NCBI GenBank assembly: GCA_949487135.1
Contig: CATAJQ010000002.1
Span: 62,001 to 126,000, forward strand
Reading direction: 5' to 3'
DNA: 64,000 nt
DNA from: Cellvibrionales bacterium UBA7375
GTDB taxonomy: Bacteria; Pseudomonadota; Gammaproteobacteria; Pseudomonadales; Porticoccaceae
Positions 59,942 through 64,000 of this stretch are shown here, one piece after another. Each line of letters opens with the position of its first letter. Position 1 is the stretch's first letter. A program made the translations under genes and the position numbers. The notes beneath the pieces were generated by a model. That model was not told where the DNA came from, did no database searches, and saw nothing but the letters and a program-made list of their open reading frames with translations.

Positions 59942-59972
59942 AAGTGTCACGTCCTTTACAAAGAGACACTTT
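59942..59972 (-). promoter_or_regulatory. Possible hairpin in the aceE leader
   Basis: AAGTGTC (59942-59948) and GACACTT (59966-59972) form 7-bp arms about 50 bases before the aceE ATG, downstream of the predicted promoter; a CTTT/AAAG pairing lies inside the loop. It could be a regulator site or an RNA structure. It does not resemble the PdhR palindrome. Confidence 0.3.
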
Positions 59973-59993
59973 GACCCCCGAATGAAGGCGCAT

Positions 59994-60022
59994 ATCATAA
60001 TGTAGTGAGGCTACAAAATCAA
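59994..60022 (-). promoter_or_regulatory. Predicted aceE promoter
   Basis: Read on the minus strand: TTGATT (60022-60017), a 17-base spacer, TATGAT (59999-59994). It would give a leader of about 95 bases. The rest of the 263 bases up to the M16 peptidase end is very AT-rich, with no other clear element. Confidence 0.55.
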
Positions 60023-60155
60023 TGGAATTGAATAGATTTGAAAGGGATATTTTAACAACAATTAGCTTTATATATTCACAATAAATCAATGATATATATA
60101 GTATTTTAATTTTTTATTTTTAAGTTAGTTTAACTACATAAATGCAATTACACAG

Positions 60156-63008
60156 TTAATAGGGGTACATATAGTGCTTATCTATGACTGTTTGGTTAGC
60201 TTGATCAGTATCTGATGCAGGGTTATTTTGCGTTTGAACCCATAATCTACGCGGCTTATCGAGGACTAAACGCTGATAGGCAAGTTGAATATCAGCAATG
60301 GATAAGGCATTAATAGCACTCGCTAATTGATTGTAAAAATCAAAGTTATTAAAGCCTAAATTGAGTGACTTTAAGTGGCGAGCACTGTATTCGGTAAGGT
60401 TATCTGGTGCCTTCTCTATATCAACCAATAGCGCCCTTTTATGACGTTGAAGCTCTGCAAGGCTAAGATTATCGATCTGTTGCTTAAAACGCTGATTAAA
60501 AGCAACAAACTCGTTCTTTAACTCATGCTCAGAGGCAACTGGAGATTGCGCAATCATACAGATTCCTGGCACCCTATTAATAGGCAAAGAAAAAGCAGAG
60601 ACCACATAGCCTAGTTGCTTTTGCGTGCGTAACTCATTGTAAAAAGGTGCTGAGATCATCTGCGCCAGCAACCCCGAAACCGCCCTCTCCTTTAATGTAT
60701 CGGTATCAGCCTGAATATACTGAATAAGCACTGTATCCTCATGATCAATGGTCATGCTTCGGCTAATATCATATTGTTGCAGCTTAGCTATTTTATAATG
60801 GTTAGTTAAAGCGTTAAATTTAACAACTTGCAACTGCTTAACAAGCCGACCCAGTGTTTCGCGATTTAAATTACCACTAGCTAGCATTTCAACTTCGAGT
60901 TCGCCTAACAATTCTGATGAAAACTGCTTCAAATCAGTCATATTAATATCGGTAATAGCCCTAGCCTGATCAGTAGGTATCCACCTTCCTTCCACAACTG
61001 AATAAAAATAATTAATAATCTGCCTGAATGGATAGTCACGCTTGGTATTATTTTTATTTCTTATTTGTTGCTGTTTAATAAATTCAAAACGTTGTTGATT
61101 CCACTGAGGATTCGTTAACACGGAAAGTATTTTTTGCAGCAAAATCTCCTGCTTATCAGAATAACCTCCAATATCAATGTTAAGACCCTGTTTATCTGCA
61201 GTTATATTGTAATTAAGACCCGCCATTAACGCAGGATAAAGGGCAACATTAAGCTGATCCAAAACATAGGCGACGTAAAGTTTAGCACTGGAAAAACCGT
61301 GCAAATCGGCGACTCTATTACTCGCCAATGAAATAGATAACTGCGCTTTGGGCGTGCCAAATTCGGTATTTGGGAAATGCCAAACTCTCAGCCCAGGTTT
61401 ATCGACATAGATTACTGGCTTCTCATAAGAAGGCGAATCGATTAGATCCAGCCATGAGGGTATAAAGGGATTTGCACCCGATAGAGAAAGGTCAAATACA
61501 GCGACGCCGTTTTCTATAGCCTTGATATAACTATCATCTAGAGCCTGAGATTGATAGGGAGTATGGTAAAACAAAGAAGCATTTTTAACTGTCGCATCTG
61601 GTGACACCGCAAAAACCAACATATTGCTTGGGCTCAATATATCAGCGAGGTTTTTAACCAGCTGAGCATTAAATTCATGGGCCACATAGGGCGCGCGCAA
61701 TACTTCACCGCCATGATACTGATGCATAGATCTAGCAATAGAGGTGGTATAGGACATCGGCTGCTGTTTTTCAGCAAACCTAAAGGCTATATCTCCCATT
61801 GCGGCTAACTCTTGCTGACGCCATCTTTCTATTCCCTGCTCTTTTATCAAGTCTATCCATGCAAAGAGCTCAATTAACACCTGATCACGAGCCTTATCTC
61901 CCTCTGGAGTAAGGCCAATGTCAATAGAGAACAAACCGGCTGAACGATCCTCCAGGGCTAAACCAGCCGATAGCGAGTTCGCCCAACCCTTTGCCTTGAG
62001 CGATTGCAATAAACTACCCTGCCCCTCATAGCCAATCATAGCGGCAAGATACTGAGCTGGCTTTGATGACCAGTATGAACTTAACTTTGGCATTTCAAAC
62101 AGTAGGCCAAGCTCGCGGCTATCTTTGAGTGGGCTTACATTGACCTGCAACGGCAAATCTGATGGATTTATATAATGCGCTGGGTAACTCTCTATCTCTA
62201 TTTGCTTATCTTGTATCGATGAAAACTTATCATGGGCTAAAGACTGAAGTTCATCCAATGACTCTTTTCCAAGCAGTACTAGCGTCATTAAATTGGCCGA
62301 ATAATACTTATGGTAGAAATCAATAAGCTCAGTGCGCACATCTGAAAATTGATTATCAGCCAAAGTATCTAAATTACCTACATTGAACTTTGACAAAGGG
62401 TGCTTAGGGTTTGCTATCTCTCTAAGAACATCCCACTGCCTTCGACTGTCATTTTTATATTTTAATTGATATTCCGATTCAACAGCATTCCGCTCTCTAT
62501 CAACATAACTGGGGTCAAACAGTGGATCAGTAAAGAATGGGGCAAACCGATCTAAAGCATCGCTCAGATGATCGGCGTTAACATCAAAAAAGTAATTAGT
62601 ATGCTCAAGCCCTGTACTGGCATTGTGGCTTCCGCCGTGTTCGCTAATAAACGTCTGATAGGCACCAGGCTGTGGATATGGCTTGGTGCCTAGGAACAGC
62701 ATATGCTCTAAGAAATGCGCCAACCCCTGCCGTTGAATGGGATTTTGATAACTACCTACATAAAGATCTAAAGCTGCTGCTGCCTTGTCAGTGGTGGGGT
62801 CCGAAATAAGTAATACATCAAGGTTATTAGGCAATATAACTCGCCGGTATTGACGCTGGTCATTGGCACTCTTGACAATTGACTCAGACTGAAGGGATGA
62901 GAAAGAATTAAAAATACCAGAACTGCAGGAAGCCATAATCGATAAGCAACAGAGCAAAGCAAAAAATGGCCTGATATAAAAAAATTCACGCAATAACCGC
63001 ATTCTCAT
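60156..63008 (-). CDS. M16 family metallopeptidase, pitrilysin/insulinase type, probably secreted
   Basis: 950 residues. A hydrophobic signal (about 10-27) ends in MASC, a weak lipobox with Cys28, so it may be a lipoprotein. The inverted zinc motif HFLEH is at 98-102 (LAHFLEHMLFLG), with the third ligand Glu in RNAVESEYQ near 177. The full four-domain layout of pitrilysin (E. coli PtrA 962) is present, including the C-terminal ELRTQKQLGYVVSAF. It would cut peptides in the periplasm. It sits between aceE and the PerM gene on the same strand. Confidence 0.9.
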   Translation of the reverse strand: MRMRLLREFFYIRPFFALLCCLSIMASCSSGIFNSFSSLQSESIVKSANDQRQYRRVILPNNLDVLLISDPTTDKAAAALDLYVGSYQNPIQRQGLAHFLEHMLFLGTKPYPQPGAYQTFISEHGGSHNASTGLEHTNYFFDVNADHLSDALDRFAPFFTDPLFDPSYVDRERNAVESEYQLKYKNDSRRQWDVLREIANPKHPLSKFNVGNLDTLADNQFSDVRTELIDFYHKYYSANLMTLVLLGKESLDELQSLAHDKFSSIQDKQIEIESYPAHYINPSDLPLQVNVSPLKDSRELGLLFEMPKLSSYWSSKPAQYLAAMIGYEGQGSLLQSLKAKGWANSLSAGLALEDRSAGLFSIDIGLTPEGDKARDQVLIELFAWIDLIKEQGIERWRQQELAAMGDIAFRFAEKQQPMSYTTSIARSMHQYHGGEVLRAPYVAHEFNAQLVKNLADILSPSNMLVFAVSPDATVKNASLFYHTPYQSQALDDSYIKAIENGVAVFDLSLSGANPFIPSWLDLIDSPSYEKPVIYVDKPGLRVWHFPNTEFGTPKAQLSISLASNRVADLHGFSSAKLYVAYVLDQLNVALYPALMAGLNYNITADKQGLNIDIGGYSDKQEILLQKILSVLTNPQWNQQRFEFIKQQQIRNKNNTKRDYPFRQIINYFYSVVEGRWIPTDQARAITDINMTDLKQFSSELLGELEVEMLASGNLNRETLGRLVKQLQVVKFNALTNHYKIAKLQQYDISRSMTIDHEDTVLIQYIQADTDTLKERAVSGLLAQMISAPFYNELRTQKQLGYVVSAFSLPINRVPGICMIAQSPVASEHELKNEFVAFNQRFKQQIDNLSLAELQRHKRALLVDIEKAPDNLTEYSARHLKSLNLGFNNFDFYNQLASAINALSIADIQLAYQRLVLDKPRRLWVQTQNNPASDTDQANQTVIDKHYMYPY

Positions 63009-63048
63009 AAACCTGATCGACTGCTGCCTATTTAGACTTTTTACTCAT

Positions 63049-64000
63049 TTAATCTTCTTGAACAGAGGTTCTAGGCCATGCGTTGTAAATAGCCTTAACT
63101 AAGGTGGCTAGAGGGATAGCGAAAAATAGCCCCCAGAAGCCCCAAATTCCGCCAAAGATAAGTACTGCTATAACTATCACTACAGGGTGTAGGTTTACAA
63201 CTTCAGAAAACAATAAAGGTACCAAAACATTACCATCAACAATTTGAATAATGGCATAAAGTGCAACCAGCCATGCGAAGTTGTTACTTATTCCCCATTG
63301 CAGGTAACCGACCAATAACACTGGAATCGTTACCAAGGTTGCTCCTATGTAGGGAATCAACACCGAAAGACCAACCAATGACGCAAGTAGCGCCGCATAC
63401 TTGAGGTCTAAAAATAAAAATACGACAAATGAAACTACCCCTACAATAAGTATTTCAATGGCTTTTCCACGAATATAATTAGCAAACTGAATATCCATTT
63501 CATCCCATATAACCGTCATCACCCGACGCTCTTTTGGTAGCATATTGGATATAAAGTTAAGTAGCACTTCCTTATCTTTAAGCATGAAGAACACTAGCAG
63601 AGGCACTAAAAACAAGTAAATCATAATGGCTAGTATGCTTGGAAAGCTACTGATTGAAAGGCTTAGAAGCTGTTCTGCTAAATTGGCAATCTCTTCAGAA
63701 ACCCGCGCAACAACCAGCTGGATTTGCTCGGGCCCTATATACTCTGCAGCCTTTTCCGGCAATGAACTTAACAGCTGCTTTAACTGCCCGACCATATTTG
63801 GTAGCTCTTTCAAAAGAAGTGAGGTCTGCCTACCTATTAGTGGAATCAAAACAACCAATACAGTGATAAAAGTGACTAAAAATAAGATATAGGTAGATAA
63901 GACAGAGACTATTTTTGAAAAGCCGAATTTTTGTAGATTGTTCACGACGCCCTGGAGCAAAAAGGCAAATACCAAGGCCGCTATAACTGGCCCTAGCACA
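63049..64000 (-). CDS. AI-2E transporter/PerM family permease, partial
   Basis: 317 codons are visible with no true start, so the N-terminal helix or helices lie beyond the right edge. About seven membrane segments remain, with the family's soluble helical stretch between the early and middle helices (QTSLLLKELPNMVGQL...), then LKDKEVLLNF, ANYIRGKAIEILIVG, LIPYIGATLVTIPV and the C-terminal LHPVVIVIAVLIFGGIWGFWGLFFAIPLA. The family includes E. coli PerM, TqsA (autoinducer-2 export) and sodium/proton antiporters; substrate unknown here. It is upstream of the peptidase gene by 40 bases. Confidence 0.88.
   Translation of the reverse strand, partial: VLGPVIAALVFAFLLQGVVNNLQKFGFSKIVSVLSTYILFLVTFITVLVVLIPLIGRQTSLLLKELPNMVGQLKQLLSSLPEKAAEYIGPEQIQLVVARVSEEIANLAEQLLSLSISSFPSILAIMIYLFLVPLLVFFMLKDKEVLLNFISNMLPKERRVMTVIWDEMDIQFANYIRGKAIEILIVGVVSFVVFLFLDLKYAALLASLVGLSVLIPYIGATLVTIPVLLVGYLQWGISNNFAWLVALYAIIQIVDGNVLVPLLFSEVVNLHPVVIVIAVLIFGGIWGFWGLFFAIPLATLVKAIYNAWPRTSVQED

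Overview
The window reads as chromosomal, mostly housekeeping sequence from an AT-leaning Gammaproteobacterium. Gene order is the best clue. The run gor-cysG-serS-crcB-rarA-lolA-ftsK / trxB-aat-infA / clpA-clpS / csp / icd / rluE-nudix-mnmA-hflD-purB-roxA, the glnS-cysS / ppiB-lpxH / folD block with tRNAs, and dapA-bamC-MBL all match arrangements I know from Pseudomonas and, in part, E. coli. The low GC content together with FabV, RoxA, AceE/AceF and a VTC-domain operon fits a marine lineage of the Cellvibrionales/SAR92 kind, but that placement is an inference. I see no insertion sequence, prophage, CRISPR array or integrase.

Layout. 1-2064 (-): an operon of a VTC-domain (polyphosphate polymerase-like) protein, a DUF4956 membrane protein and a phosphate-selective (OprO/P-type) porin that runs off the left edge. 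2358-11112 (-): gor, cysG, serS, crcB, rarA, lolA, ftsK, mostly overlapping or nearly touching. 11309-13267 (+): trxB, aat, infA. 13286-15921 (-): clpA, clpS. 16110-16355 (+): a cold-shock protein. 16435-17688 (-): icd. 17817-23052 (+): rluE, nudJ-like, mnmA, hflD, purB, roxA. 23067-24833 (-): ggt. 25030-26664 (+): a PyrD-PyrK fusion. 26661-28817 (-): fadB. 29056-29391 (+): tRNA-Pro, tRNA-Arg, tRNA-His. 29526-31142 (+): folD and a glycerophosphodiester phosphodiesterase. 31139-34189 (-): cysS, glnS. 34396-38217 (+): ppiB, lpxH, yccA-like, tusE, a pterin dehydratase, trmA. 38214-39924 (-): a DUF2489 protein and rmuC. 40016-49147 (+): an AddB-like/AddA-like helicase-nuclease pair, aroG, a membrane J-protein, dapE. 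49163-64000 (-): rsmJ, an MBL hydrolase, bamC, dapA, lpxL-like, fabV, aceF, aceE, an M16 peptidase and a PerM/AI-2E family transporter cut by the right edge.

How it fits together. Aat, ClpS and ClpA make up the core of the leucine branch of the N-degron pathway within about 3.7 kb. TusE, TrmA, MnmA and three tRNA genes point to tRNA maturation. RmuC and the AddAB-like pair form a DNA-end-processing locus. LpxH, an LpxL-like enzyme, LolA, BamC and DapA/DapE serve envelope building.

The items most worth a second look are: (1) a 470-base non-coding stretch (49967-50436) with one perfect and several near DnaA boxes, two of them in a 9-bp-arm inverted repeat; (2) the PyrDB-PyrK single-chain fusion, not the usual class 2 PyrD of Gammaproteobacteria; (3) the VTC/DUF4956/porin operon; (4) the AddAB-like pair whose AddB partner lacks the iron-sulfur cysteine pattern; and (5) three separate convergent gene pairs whose stop codons interlock in exactly four bases. 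I did not find a convincing wholly new multi-gene system.
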